A DNA stretch of 64,000 nt from Gerris lacustris (Eukaryota; Arthropoda; Insecta; Hemiptera; Gerridae): the NCBI GenBank assembly GCA_951217055.1, contig OX578277.1, positions 104,039,511-104,103,510 on the forward strand, given 5' to 3'. The position numbers were made by a program, and so were the translations under genes. The first letter of the stretch is position 1. Every line of letters starts with the position of its first letter. The notes beneath the pieces were generated by a model. That model had not been told where the DNA came from, did no database searches, and saw only the letters and a list, made by a program, of their open reading frames with translations. Below, one piece after another: positions 33,832-46,559 of this stretch.

Positions 33832-34547
33832 GTTTTCCTAGACGCGACTCGATAGTCGCGAGCTGTTTTCTTCCTGGATTCCCTAGCGGCTATATCAGCA
33901 CATCGTTAGTAGGAAATATTTACTTAATGTTTTTAAAAAACCTTATTCTGTAAAAAAAACGTATTTAGTTAGTTAAAATTTAATAAAATTTTAAGCAAAT
34001 ATATAAAATTTAATAAAATTTAAAGTAAATATATAAAATTTAATAAATAAAAAAGTTATTAACCTATTTTTAAAATATAACATACTATAAGATTGCTAAT
34101 TATTAAATAACAATATTGATGATACATCTCTAATTTATACGAACGTTTATAAACTTAAACGAATATAAGATGTAATGATTGACACTTACGAGTGTGTGAA
34201 AAGTAGTGATTGCGAAAGAATACTAATTAAAAACATGAAAAAAGGCAAAAATAAACGGTTAGTTTGTTCATTTAAACGTTGTAAAAATTTAATGTGTAAC
34301 GAAATTATCTAAATATTTATTGTAATTACATAAATGGAATTATATTATGATTCGGATATATCTTCAGCGGAAAAAATACACTAAGACAAAGAAAGGACAT
34401 GCTTGATAAATAAATTAACGATCGAATTCACGAAGGATGGCTAGCGACTGCGATTATGACTTTTCCTGGAGAAGGCAGCTGTAATCGCTCAGCGATCGAC
34501 GCTAGCGACTCTAGAGATGATAGCTAGAGTCGCTTCACTAGGAAAAC
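33832..34547. mobile_element. ~716-bp MITE with GCGACT subterminal words
   Basis: The ends are GTTTTCCTAG (33832) and its inverted copy CTAGGAAAAC (34538-34547), with inverted GCGACTC just inside. Multiple copies of 'agcgac' and 'gtcgc' occur at 33842-33870 and 34439-34535, and continue to 34620. A TTA/TAA lies outside each end but the TSD is not clear. Interior is A/T-rich, with a ~37-bp doubled unit at about 33975-34045. Confidence 0.6.
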
Positions 34548-34685
34548 GGTAACACGCAAACTCGGAAGAGCAGTCTTTAGCGATGATCCCTCAGCGACTA
34601 CCACTCAGTGACTATCGTTGGTCGCTCCAAGACAACGCTTTAAAGACATACCTTTATAGATAGATAAAGAAAAAAATATAAAAAT

Positions 34686-35361
34686 AAACTCATTAGTTGT
34701 CAAATAAACATAGTGAAAGATGTCTAGGTAAATAAATAAATATAAAGAATAGACTGTCAATTAGTGTGGCACATAGCTTCCTAGCATCCTATCACGTACT
34801 TTATTGATTTTGTGCTTTTACAAGCAATTATTGTCTAATTTGTTTAATTGTTTCCCCCAATTTTTTTAATACATCAAAATTGATTTGATTTTTCACATGA
34901 ATTAAAGAATCATTTAAGCAAAGTTAAAGAGCACTGACCGTCGAAATTAATTTGGTGCTATCTGACTACTTTCGACAAACTATCCAGATTTCATAAACAT
35001 CAGATGAGTACTTTTGAAGATATGGGAGTAAATAAATGTATGTTTGTGCGCATGTTGGAGAGAAACAAATAGGCGCAGGAGATTGGAACTTATGTGGGAC
35101 TGTGGGACCAACAATGGCTAATTATGACCTACCATACAAATTTCATTAAAATCATTAGTATAGTTTTTAAGATATTAGGTTACAAAATTTGAGCGACAGA
35201 TCAACAGACTGAGAGGGAACCAAATATTTTCCATACTTTCTGACTTGAAATTTTTGAAATCGGAGACATAAAATATTTTCGTTCTCCAGAACGATCACAT
35301 AGCTCCTGTTCCCTTCAGTAAGCTCGGAAGCAAAACTCATTAATTGTCAAATAAACATAGT
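34686..35361 (-). repeat. Family A copy with 29-bp flanking direct repeats
   Basis: The copy runs from TGTCAATTAGTGTGGCAC (34754) to the hairpin arm CTCGGAAGC (35332). The same 29-bp sequence (one mismatch) starts 'aaactcatta' at 34686-34714 and 35333-35361, directly abutting the hairpin end. On the other side there are about 36 A/T-rich bases between the direct repeat and the recognisable end. Confidence 0.8.
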
Positions 35362-36339
35362 AATCACTTAACATTTAGCACGTTTAAAGAATCTGATTAC
35401 TTTAACATCTTTGCAAGTACGAATGCAATTTTCGAATGTTGTGTTTCCCAAAAAGATTATTTCAGAATAGCGGACACAATTAGATTCCTAGGTGCCAGCT
35501 ACAGAGAATACTTCACTACATATACATCGTGGTTTTTTTTATTAATTTTGCTTATGAACGTACAAATTTAATTATTCGTTATTTTGATGAATAAACTAAA
35601 AATAAAATAAAAATCTAGTGAAAGAGATATCCACTTCACCAGAGCTTCAAATCTAAAAAAGGAAATAAAAGGACTTATTTTTTTAAAGAAAGAAAAAAAA
35701 GGTACGGAACGTAAAAAAAAAAATCCTAACTTCTTGAAAAGAATGAATAAGGTAGGAAAAAAGAGAGAAGAACTCAAGACGATTAGAGTAGTCGTATACT
35801 ATTGACATGATTCCAAGCTTGAGGATCTAACTTAGAACTGAGTCAATATTGGTTCAAACATAAAATGTACAAGGGGCTTCATCATTGAGACATATTTCAA
35901 GGAATACTCTCATGTTGTAAATACGTACTACATCCAATATGTATTATATTCAATGTTAACTTACAAAGGTTAATGATCACAACAGCAATGTCAATAGTGA
36001 AGTCTCAAAATCACTTACCTGGAACAAATTAATACGGAATATAATTAATTATTAAAATAGTTAAGTGTAAGAGTGATAAAAACAATATCTCATATACAAA
36101 TAAATCATAATAATTCGAGGTGCAACAGGCCATGAAAAGCTTAGACTTGCTAAAGGAATTATGCAACTATACATATACACATATAATGGATAATATAGAG
36201 TTAGTGTTCATCAGCCGTATAAACCCTATAATTGGCATACGCCACAACACATTTAAAGCAGCAACTCATCTATATTGCGTTCCTGAGTGAAAACCTAGGG
36301 TGAAGCCTCTTACAAACCTTATTAAACATTTTAAAAAAC
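35362..36339. other. Unassigned A/T-rich DNA
   Basis: Two short frames (35344-35571 and 35568-35777) without domains. Nothing recognised. Confidence 0.5.
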
Positions 36340-36800
36340 GGTCCAAGACAACTCAGACAAGCTCATATACGAGTTCAAAATTACTTAGCCAAGTGTTTTT
36401 TCTATTTAATAGTTTTCTAATTTTCGTAGGTACATTTAATTATTATTGAACTATTTAATCAGAATGTATCATAAAAATAACTTCTCCTAGGCGGGGAATC
36501 GAACCCGGCTTCTCTCTGTCCGTGTTTAAAGCTATTTTCTCAGGAACTAGATTTTTCCCGGGAAACGGCTTGTATCGTTACATTTGTATTTGAATGGACT
36601 ACATCTTAGAATTTTTTTAATCAAAATCGTCGGAACAGTTTTCGAGAAATAATTTTTTTTCAGGTGTTTTTCAGATTTTTAGACGGGTAGCGTCTCCAAA
36701 TTTGAGGCTAAAATTCATTTCTCGATTTCACATCGAAGTATGAATTTTTTGAACATGTATGCAAAATTTCGTCAAAATCGGCCCAGTAGTTTAAAAAAAA
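36340..36800 (+). repeat. Family C repeat with tRNA-like B box
   Basis: 'ccaagacaactcagacaagc' is followed by 'aacttctcctaggcggggaa' and a minus-strand pol III B-box word (GGTTCGATTCC, about 36496-36506), then the core 'ggaactagatttttcccggg'. Ends in 'cggcccagtagttt' and an A-run. The B box suggests a tRNA-derived SINE component on the minus strand. Confidence 0.7.
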
Positions 36801-36814
36801 AAAGTAAATTAATT

Positions 36815-36965
36815 TAAATATCTATTGAGACAAGTTATTATATCTATTTGAAGACTAACAAATCAAAACAAACATTTATTTTTATTGGAATAAGAGTGGT
36901 TGTCTTAGCTTAACAATAACAAATCATTTCGAGGTGCGTCGTCGGGACACTACTGATTATTATAA
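36815..36965 (-). repeat. Family E repeat copy
   Basis: Contains 'atctatttgaagactaacaa', 'aacatttatttttattggaa' and 'gtgcgtcgtcgggacactac', the reverse of the units at 17752 and 45230. Confidence 0.75.
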
Positions 36966-37638
36966 TAGTTGCAATATTATTACATATTGTTACATAAAAA
37001 CCTATTTTTATTGGTAGTTAATCAAATTTAAATTGATAAGCAACATTTTCTTTCAAGGTTCATAATATCACCTCATATCAAATGATTTCGATTGAGTACG
37101 AAATAAAAAAAAGGAAACTTTTGTTGTCTGTCTGTCATTCAGATATTTCAATACCTACATCCTTGTGAGTCTACGAGACTAGATGGCATTCAACTAAAAT
37201 ACAGTGACACAACGACGCACAACGCAAACTGACATACTTGCACAACAATGTGTCCTATATCAATATATGGTTTAGAAGCGGTTTATAACCTCAATCAACA
37301 CTCATTGACAAACCAATATCAATACATCAAATCATATAAAGTTCATTCAAGCACAACTGATTGACTACCATCATACATAGATCAATCAAGAAACAATAAA
37401 AAAAGGGTCAATAATGTTAAACGATCAATTGATAACCCTTCTTTATTATGAATATGTAAAAACTCATATTTTACATTGATATCAATTCTGAACAAGGACG
37501 AACCTAAATTTTCAACATAGATTCTCAAATATATCAATGTAAAATTCGTTTCACAATACTATACTCCAGATATTAATAAAAAGAACTAAGACAAACAAAA
37601 AGGGGAAACCTTCTTACAAGTTTTGGAACACAAATTTA
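36966..37638. other. Unassigned DNA
   Basis: No gene recognised; many 'caatatcaata'-type words around 37250-37430. Confidence 0.5.
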
Positions 37639-37727
37639 AAAAAAAAAAATAATAATAATAAGTAAAATAAGTAAATAAGTAAGTAAATAAGTAAATAAGT
37701 AAATAAATAAATAAATAAATAAAATAT
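37639..37727. repeat. (TAAG)n/(TAAA)n simple repeat
   Basis: Tetranucleotide units preceded by (AAT)n. Confidence 0.9.
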
Positions 37728-37933
37728 ATTTACTGTTTGAAGATGGTGCTATGAGTAATAGCGAACCATTAGATAATTAAGTTAGATATGGGAGCGCCTA
37801 TAGAGGTAATCTTAAAGGAATAACACGAACTGTCTCTCCAAGTGCGAGCATATATTTAAATTTGCAGCTATGCATATTCTATATTTATATAGAATGTATA
37901 TTTGGAACGATGAATGTATATTTGTATATTTTT

Positions 37934-38815
37934 GGAACGAAGTTCCTTACGGCACGTTCTGGAGCCCTGGAGTGAATCCGAAAAATCGAATGTCGCACAA
38001 AGCCGGCCGTCACAAAATCCACCGACGACGATAACTTGAGTAAAACTTGACCGATTTAGTTGAAATTTGGTATACATTTTAATTTTACCAATGCTCAGGC
38101 CGAGATCGGTGGACAACGTTATCCGCCCAAGCGTTGGCGTGCAACGCTCGCGTAAACGTAAACTTCAAATGTACAATTGGAGTTTCAGGACGGAACAAAA
38201 TTCCAACTTCATCTATTCAATGAGACAAATAACTTCTTTAAATATTTCTTTTTAGTAAAACTAACACCGACAACGCTATGAAGTGATAAAGATCGCTAAA
38301 TTTATTAAAGCGGACCTAAATCTTTAAAATAGAGAAAACAACTTTTTTACCGATATCTTACGTTCTAACGTAACGATTTTAATAAAACCTCATAAACATC
38401 GTCTAAAGTGCAATTGAAACAGGCATGTAATATTTCAACCTGATACAAGCAGAAGTTTTTTAGTAGGGAAGTGATATATTTAATAATATGTTAAATTAGT
38501 AGGCCGGGTAGGTGGAGAAAATCCTATTTCCTACCTACTAGAACCATACTTTTTAACTATAAACAACTCATCATGATCAACTTTTTTCTCAATATTCAAT
38601 AGATATATATTGCAAGACGCTCGCTTCAATGATAAAAAATAATGTGTTTCTTTTATTTTTGCCTTAACTCCGCTAAGTACAAACAGTTAGTTACTTTAAT
38701 TTTGTTTCTTTTCTAACTTCGCCACGTATAACTAGTTAGCAACAAGTGATTTTATAGTTTATATTTAATGAAAAGCGTAAGGAACTTCGTTCCTAACGGG
38801 TGTCCCGCGACACCC
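37934..38815 (+). mobile_element. Family D element, complete
   Basis: The left end is the self-complementary word GGAACGAAGTTCC extended to 18 bp (37934-37951, ...TTACG). The right end has the exact inverted 18-mer (38776-38793), followed four bases later by a hairpin GGGTGTCCCGCGACACCC (38798-38815). The core (about 38015-38290) is shared with the chimera at 23990. No protein is encoded. The layout is unlike a classic MITE because a hairpin lies outside one inverted repeat. Confidence 0.75.
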
Positions 38816-38985
38816 CATGTATTTTTATATTTTATTTTTTTTTTTATTAAAAAAATCACATTTTTATACGTTTATGCAATTTAGTTACATGACCTTTTGT
38901 TTTTGTATAATCTTTTGCCATTTTATTTGCTTATTTCAATTGTTAACTAACTTGTTCTTTATGTTTGTTATACTTTTAATTGTTA

Positions 38986-39172
38986 TGTAGTAGTAGTAGT
39001 AAGGTGCTAGTACTAGTTCTTGACAGGTAGGACGAACCACTTGTTGCACTTGTGCAATTAGGCCATCTTTTAGGACCATTTTACTATCCTCGTGGTAGAG
39101 AGTTGCAGCCACTTCACACATCATACATCTGTACATTGTACCGCCGAAGCGGGTATGGTGTGGTCATCATAA
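38986..39172 (-). mobile_element. SINE, second copy, 5' truncated
   Basis: Matches 4027-4178 in reverse orientation ('gaccacaccatacccgcttc' through 'aacaagtggttcg'). The tail is (CTA)n, seen as GTAGTAGTAGTAGTA at 38986. The tRNA-like head is missing, the usual 5' truncation of SINEs. Confidence 0.8.
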
Positions 39173-40980
39173 CACCTTTGTCCAATAATGGGGTGAAGCT
39201 ATGTGCCCCATAAATTGGCAGAATACTTTTCATTATACTTCCAATAAAGACAGAATAGTTTTAGATTATTTTAATTTTAGTTAACTTATACTATAACTTA
39301 AAATATTAATAAATAAATAAATACAAATATTTAAAATAAAATGAAATAATAATACTAAAGATTACGTAAAATAAAGTGTATTACTCTTAAATATGTAATA
39401 TGTATTAATTTATAAATGCGTAAAAAGAACATAAATAAAAATAATAAGAAAGGCAAATAAAAGATATATATGTATTATGTAAATTTTTAGCCGCGCTCAA
39501 GCCTCTAGCCGTTTTGCGTCTATTAAATAAACAAATTAATATAATAATAAGTTTATACAATTATATAATAATTGTAAAATTATTTTTAAATAACAATTTA
39601 TTATTATTAGCAAATCCTGATGAACAATTGAATTTGTCTACTTTTTTTTTTTCAATCTCAGTCTTTATTAAAATCTATCCTAATTCAATAAGTTATTTCT
39701 CAATTCAAAAAACAGTTAGCAAAGCAAATTGTTATCATTGATTTAGTGAAAGGCTTCACTTATTAAAATATCAAGGATTCTATTTTACCTTTTATTTATT
39801 TATGTACAAAAAGGTTGATATAATTTATGCAACTATGGCAGTCATTGTTAAAACAATATAGCATTCATAGTTATATTTCTGAATATTTTTTTCGAAGAAA
39901 TTTTATTTTTTCTTTACCGAGTCACTTTATATCGAATGCCATGTTTATATTGAATGTTATTTGTGTTGTTGACACTATATTTATTGCTATTATAAATTAT
40001 ATAGCATACTTTATTTGTTTCTATTGATTAGACAGTGCAGTTTTTTGTTGTTGTTTTAGATATCATACAATAACTATTTTTTTATTGTTAACATTGACAT
40101 TGAGTTGTTTTTTTTTTTTAAATGTAATATATTGACATCAACCAGCTCCATTATGAAATAAGCTTTAGTATTGCAATATATAAAATTTGATTTGATATAA
40201 TATAATAAAACTAGAATTTATGCTAAAATATATTTATATTTATGCTAAATATAAATTAAAACAATACTTTTCCTACCATTAGTAGTGAGGAAAAGTAAAA
40301 AAGTCCAGTCGTGCACCATGACTTAATGAGCGAATTTTCAAAGAAATGTGCGTATTATTGGCTTATGATAATATAGGAAAATTTTGGATTAGAATATGCA
40401 TGGGTGAAAAAAAAAATTGGTACACACGGGTACGGGGTACAAAAGCCAAAATAGTATTTACCCTTCAAGATGCATGTCGTCGGAAAGCTCTTTAAGAGTA
40501 CAGTAATTGTGGTTACGTACACTTTTATCATATTTTCATATAAGAGGGGGGTAAAATGGAAAAACACGTTTTTATGGTATTTTTGACCCTAAATTGTCAA
40601 AATTTGACCCCTAAATGAACTCCAAAAATTCTGGCCAATGAACTCATCCTTTCTTTTGATATTATTGGCATTTAAAATTTGTTTGAAATTTTTAAGTGCA
40701 TCCTAAGAGGAGATATCGTCTGGAGTGACACAAATATACATACATACATAAAAAAGTGGTAAATTTTAGTAATCGATTCAGAATGGTCTAAAACGGATTT
40801 CCATGGAATTTTTTTTTTTAAATTCGCATTTAAAAAATGTTGAAGCCATTGCAATAGCTTAATTTTCTTCGAAAATTCGCTACAAGAAAATTAAAATATA
40901 AAGTAATTCATATCAAGGGATTAATAGCATTGTTATTATTATTATAAAGGAATGGTGAAAAAATAAAAATTAAAGTAAAA
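39173..40980. other. Unassigned A/T-rich DNA with a family A end
   Basis: 39190-39236 matches the distal end of family A ('gaagctatgtgcccca', 'aattggcaga'). The remainder is very A/T-rich, with several short hydrophobic frames (39514-39741, 39827-40027) of no recognisable function. Confidence 0.5.
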
Positions 40981-41344
40981 TAGTCTGCCAATTAATGTGG
41001 CACATAGCTTTCCCGCGTCAAGTTTATATACTTTAATGATTTTATGCTTTTACAACCTACTACCTACTATTGTAAAATTTATTTAATTTCCCATTGTTTT
41101 TTCTGCGCCAATTGAAACTTACTGAAACCTGTGGGACCAACAATGGGCTAATTATGATCTAAGATCCAAATTTCATAATCGGACGAATTGTTTTTAAGAT
41201 ATGTTGGTGGACAGGCAGACACGGAACCAAAAATGTTTCCTAATGTCTGAAACGGAGTTTTGTCTTGAAATATTTGAAATCAGAGACCTAAAAAATGTTT
41301 AGATCTAAAATTTTGCTTCCGTTACCTTCGGTAAACTCGGAAGC
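40981..41344 (-). repeat. Family A repeat, internally deleted
   Basis: Both ends are present (TAGTCTGCCAATTAATGTGG, and the hairpin CTTCCGTTACCTTCGGTAA ending at 41344), but about 220 bp of the centre are missing. This is the cleanest short form of the family in the window. Confidence 0.85.
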
Positions 41345-42094
41345 AATGTAAGTAATATAAAAATTAATAAATATAATATGCAAATTAATAAATATAATAT
41401 ACTAGATAATTAATAAATACAATACAATAATGTCTAATATACTGATATACACATTAATTTAAACTGTGTGAACAAATACTCAAAACACTTTGAAGTTTGT
41501 AACCACTTATCATTCATTAAGTCTTTAATTCAAGAGTTCAATAAAAACTTAATTTCGTTATTATTCAAGTTCTTTCTTTCACTAGACCCCTTTTGATATT
41601 CAAATGCTTAAAGATATTAAGAAATGAACGAAGCTTACTTCATTAAAGTATATTTAGTATTTCGAATGAAATGATGTCACGTTTAAACAAAAGTAGTTTC
41701 AAGTTAGTTGACGAAGATTCATTTATCACAGTTTGCTATTCAAATGTATATTAGACGCTTACTAGATATTTTTTTCAGCCTTATCATTAAAACTATTATC
41801 TCTTATCACATTTATAAATAATGCTTGCATTTACTTTCATATGAGGTAATTCTCACGGATGTTATCATTATTTCATATTTATATCTCATAAATATATTTT
41901 TTTACCTGTTTTTCTAAGTTAATATTTTCTCACTACAAGTATTGTAAAGAATTTCTTATCATGTAACTATTCCGTCATGTAAACAAATACATTGAAATCT
42001 GACTAAGATTCAATCTTGTTTTTTTTACAGAATACGGAACTAATAGTGAGTGGTTTTTTTTATTATTATTTTATTAATACTTAAGCATAAAAAT
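41345..42094. other. Unassigned A/T-rich DNA
   Basis: A doubled 'aaattaataaatataatat' unit at 41361-41402; otherwise nothing recognised. Confidence 0.5.
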
Positions 42095-43001
42095 AATCTG
42101 TCAATTTGTGTGACAAATAGCTTCCTCGCGTCCGACGAATGGCCAAATGAGATGTGGAAGTGATTCGACTCCCAGTGGAATCACAATTATTTTTAAGTAA
42201 TATTAAATTTGCGCAGACGGTTGAAACAAAACTTAATTTGGACCATCTGTGGCTACTTTTATGGACCATCTGTGGCTACTTTTATGGACCATCATTAATG
42301 TTTTATGAGATTATATATGGATTACTTTCAACAAACCATCTAAATTTTTACTTTTAAATACATTAGAACCCCGTTAATCCGCACACGCTATAATCCGGAC
42401 GGATCTCTATGGAGAATGCAAGCCCACAATAATGAAAATTATATTGAAAATCTCTTCTTACGAACATTCTTGCTGACCCTTTACACAATGAAAATTTGGA
42501 AAGTGCGCTGAAAATATAAGTTTAAAGCTGTTGTGTTCAGTATAGCTAACTGTTGGAAACTGTTAGGAATGAAAAAATGTATTATCATTCACATAAATAT
42601 GTAATTACTAATTACATATTACGTTCAAGCTGTACATTAATACAAATACAGTACCTACCTATACATACATTTATTAGTTAAGTGTTTTAAGTTATTTTTA
42701 ATAACCTCGCTAATACGGATGACTCTGAGAATGAAATCGTTAGGACCATAATAATCAGTCTTACTAGCTATTGATAAAAACTAAGTTTGTTCACAGGCAA
42801 AAGGAAGCAATAGGCGCAAAGGGTTAAAATTATTATAGGACCAACAATAGGTTAATTGTGACCTACCATCTAAATTTCCTTAAATTCGTATATGTGGTTT
42901 TTAAGATATCGTGGTTCGCAAAAATGTTAAACAATGCCTGAAACGGATTTCTGTGGAAATGTTTGTCGGTAATCTTCAAGCTTTTGGTGAGCTCGGAAGC
43001 A
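42095..43001 (-). repeat. Family A copy split by a pogo-like fragment
   Basis: The parts 42095-42360 and 42782-43001 make one minus-strand copy ending at CTCGGAAGC. A 23-bp unit ('ggaccatctgtggctactttt') is repeated about 2.3 times at 42240-42293. Confidence 0.75.
42361..42781. mobile_element. pogo/Tigger-like transposon fragment
   Basis: It starts CATTAGAACCCCGTTAATCC and continues 'cgctataatccggacg', the signature end of pogo/Tigger elements of the Tc1-mariner superfamily. A degenerate direct copy ('aacctcgctaatacggatga') is near 42703. I could not find the inverted partner or a TA duplication, and no transposase is encoded. Confidence 0.55.
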
Positions 43002-43599
43002 AAAATATGATGTTTCTGAATATTTAAAAACATCAGAGTTAGTGCGATTGAAAATATATTCCCACAGGAGATTTTTGACTTTGAACAACACATCAGATTT
43101 TATTCCTCTAGACAGGAGACAGGTGAAAAATAATTTATACTATTGACCTCATCGATATCTGTGATATTTCTATCAATCTGTCACACATCGCAGTCTTAAA
43201 TAAATAAACTCATCGATCGGAGAGAAAATAAAAACAAAATAAAAAGAATTGAAAAAGCATAACAGAATCATCTACATTAAATATTAAACGAAATTAGCAC
43301 GTACTGCCTCAGAGGATAAGCATGAAGTTATGTTGTTTAATTGATGCTATTGGAACGTCTTTACATTAATTGTTGCAAATCGTTGAGATTAACAATTAAT
43401 TTTATTTGCTTTGAAGTAGGATGTATTATATATTAGAAAAATAATAGATATTTTCCAAACGTTGTTAAGAAAATACGCTATCGATATTTTGCAAAAGTTA
43501 TAATAAAGAAAAATTAATGAGCAAAAAGATAAAGCTGTTGTCTAAATATCTAAATAATTTTTTTAACAAATCACTCTTCAAACCTCAATACAATTCATT
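43002..43599. other. Unassigned A/T-rich DNA
   Basis: Nothing recognised. Confidence 0.5.
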
Positions 43600-43925
43600 G
43601 AATCATATAAAATACTAAAAAAAAAAAACACTAAAACGTGTAAAAATGTATTTCTCGAAAACGGTTCCGACGATTTTGAATAAAAAATTCTAAAAATATA
43701 GTCCATTAAAATACAAATCTGACGATATGAGCCGTTTTCCCGGGAAAAAACGCGGATATATAGAGGCCGAGTTCGATTTCCCGCCGAGGAGAAGTTATGA
43801 TAAATTTTGATAAAATGTTCAATAATAATTAAATGTACCAACGAAAACACGAAAAATAAACTAAGTAATTATGAACTCGTATATGAGAAAGTTTGTCTGA
43901 GTTGTCTCGGACCAATTTTCTGAAA
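43600..43925 (-). repeat. Family C repeat, B-box side
   Basis: In reverse it contains 'gagccgttttcccggg', a decayed B-box word (GAGTTCGATTTCC, 43769-43781 on the plus strand) and the 'gtctgagttgtctcggacc' end at about 43895-43915. Confidence 0.7.
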
Positions 43926-45006
43926 TAATGCAAAACAATTACCTCCTTCCGCATGTAAATGATATTTAGAAACACCCTGTTTGTCTATTATTATTTTATC
44001 TTAATCGTAATAAAACGGGAAAATAAAAATAATAGGCCAATCTAAGAAATGTGACGAAAGTATGATTTTATATTATGTATACATAGAGTTGAACGTATTT
44101 ACTATGTATTATTATTATTTATTTATTTATTTTATTTTTTTTTTTTGAAGGAATAGTTTTATATTATTGGTTATAAGAGATTTCTTTCTTATTTAACACC
44201 GGATTATAGATAAAAGATATTACGTTTCTTGCAGACTACTGACTACTAACGCGAAGCTAATTCAAATGTCCCTAAAACGATGCTGTGGATTCCCTATTAC
44301 CCAGTTCTAACAACTTCCTCGTTTCCTTACTACTTTAACGGATGTATAGAATTTGTTTTATTGTATTATTAATTTGGTTAAATATGATTTATTTCTGGTC
44401 TATATAACCATCTTTTTAACAATAAAATAATGTTGAAATTGACCATGAAATGTGTTCTCTTCCTAGTTCCGTTTAAAGAAACAAACCAACTGGAAAGAAT
44501 CATGAGGTTAAAAAAATAATTGAATAATTTGTTGGATAGCATCTACAAACCTTGTAGTAATGTCAAGTTGTCTAAGATCTGAGAATTAATAAAATCCATA
44601 ATGAACGTTACTTCATTCAACTGAGATTGCCAAAATTTTCCTAAATCATCAATATAATTAGGTTAGAAATAAAATCATGCGTTATTAAGTTTATTTACAT
44701 TATCAACGATCTTTTTTGGTTTGTAACTTATTTCTTCTTTTATCTTTATCACATATTAGCTGGATTCTCGTGCTTCGCTACGGAGTTAGTTATTTGTATT
44801 GTATTTTGATTGCAAGTTTTGCAGAGTTAACGGAAGTATTGAGATCAATTTGATTATTATTTTGATAGGTTGATTAACAACCATCGAAAATATTTAAATT
44901 CTTTTGTTAAGCTAGAATATTTATGTCAAATGAAGCAAATAAAATTTGAAATTAATCCCGACTGTTGTAGAATCATTTTGAAAAATCTAAGGTTGGGCCT
45001 CTGGTA

Positions 45007-45007
<1 letters not shown>
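43926..45007. other. Unassigned A/T-rich DNA
   Basis: No element or gene recognised; a (TTTA)n stretch is near 44116-44145. Confidence 0.5.
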
Positions 45008-45101
<94 letters not shown>

Positions 45102-45102
45102 G
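45008..45102. repeat. (TA)n(GT)n compound microsatellite
   Basis: About 35 TA units followed by about 12 GT units. Confidence 0.95.
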
Positions 45103-45229
45103 ACGCCATCTTGAATTAAAATATTACCTGTTGTAAACCCTTCCTCCAAAGTTGTTTGTGTCATAAAAATAAGTTCTCAATTTAAAGGTTCTTCTACAAT
45201 TGCTTTCCGATATATCAATGTCATTTTTT

Positions 45230-45460
45230 ATAATCGAGTAGTGTACCGACGAAGATGCACTTTGAAATGATTTGTTATTGCTTACCTAAGGCAACCACAT
45301 TTATTCCAATAAAAATAAATGTTTGTTTTGATTTGTTGGTCTTTAAATAGATATAATAACTTATCTAAATATAGAGATATAAATTAATTTTATCTCTTTT
45401 TCTAAATATTTAACTAATCCCTTGCTACCTTGCCTTGCCACAAGCTTAACGGCTCGTTGA
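45230..45460 (+). repeat. Family E repeat copy
   Basis: The clearest copy: 'agtagtgtaccgacgaagat', 'tgatttgttattgctt', 'aaataaatgtttgttttgat' and 'aagcttaacggctcgttg'. Confidence 0.8.
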
Positions 45461-46559
45461 ATATAAATGGCCGGCATCTTAAATAAATATGGCGGATCCT
45501 AAAAAGCGACACAATTTCGCGGTGATAAGTCAAATGGTTGTGGAGATATCGTGATGAGTCAGTTAATCAGTCAGGGCTATTTGGATTTAATACAATAGCT
45601 TTTACTTCGAAAGAAAATAGTTTTGGAACAAGAAAAATTTAAACAAATAATGAAAAAAACAACTGTTTTTTACTTTATTTGCTTAACATAAACCTTTACA
45701 ATACTTAGTTATGTAAGAATACAACTGAAATTAGCTTACATAGTAATCAGCTGTAACAAATAAGATTACAAAAAAAAAGAAAGCATGTAGTAAAAATAAT
45801 ACGCTGATTAGACATTTCAACTTATACTGTGAAAAAAAAACACTACCATGAAACACAAGTAAAAAAAAAAACGATTTAAAGCAGAAGAATTATTGGTAAA
45901 GAGAGAAAGAGAGAGAAAATAGTGACACATTTTTAAGTAAAGTACATAGTTACGAACTAAGAAATTAACGTTTTGTTTAAGGTGTGAATGTGTTATTATT
46001 TCCAGGTGAATGTTTGTTAAAAATTATTTACACACTTAAAAAGTGGTTTAAATGGAATTAAACATTTCTGTTTTAAGAGTCAAGCGTTTTGTTAAATGGT
46101 TTGTCGAGTTTTTTTTAGTAAAGTGACGCGAGATTAGTCAGACGAGGTGCTAAGAAGTTAAGTAACTTAAGACTGGCGACTCAAAGAAAAGAGGTAGGGG
46201 TAAGAGGTTGGATTCAGTTTCGCTCTCGTTCCAGTCAAATCATACCCGGAACGACCTTGACTCTTGGAAAAATATAATATCTCATATTTGTATCAAACAA
46301 GATTAAAAAAAGATTTTTTATTTTTAAGGTTTCGAAGTGTTAAAAACGTTCGTAACTGAAGAAGTAACTGAAATCTGTTTGACATTAGGCAATAGTGACA
46401 GTTTGATAGTTCTGACTTCTTAACGAAAGAGAGAAGTGACAGTGTTACGCCTGTCAAGTTTAAACATAGGTTAAGTTTTTTTTTGTTTTGTTTTAAAGAT
46501 GTTCAATATCAGGTGTTCATATTTATCCAAGCAAGTTATGATTGTTGCCAAGCATTCCT
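45461..46559. other. Unassigned DNA
   Basis: Contains a (GA)n-like tract near 45900-45918; no gene or repeat family recognised. Confidence 0.5.

Noticed and set aside
41345..41420. Origin-like A/T repeat
   Set aside because: A short doubled A/T unit is ordinary simple sequence here; no other origin feature.
44973..45164. 63-codon frame with a (TH)n/(IY)n peptide
   Set aside because: Translation of a dinucleotide microsatellite.
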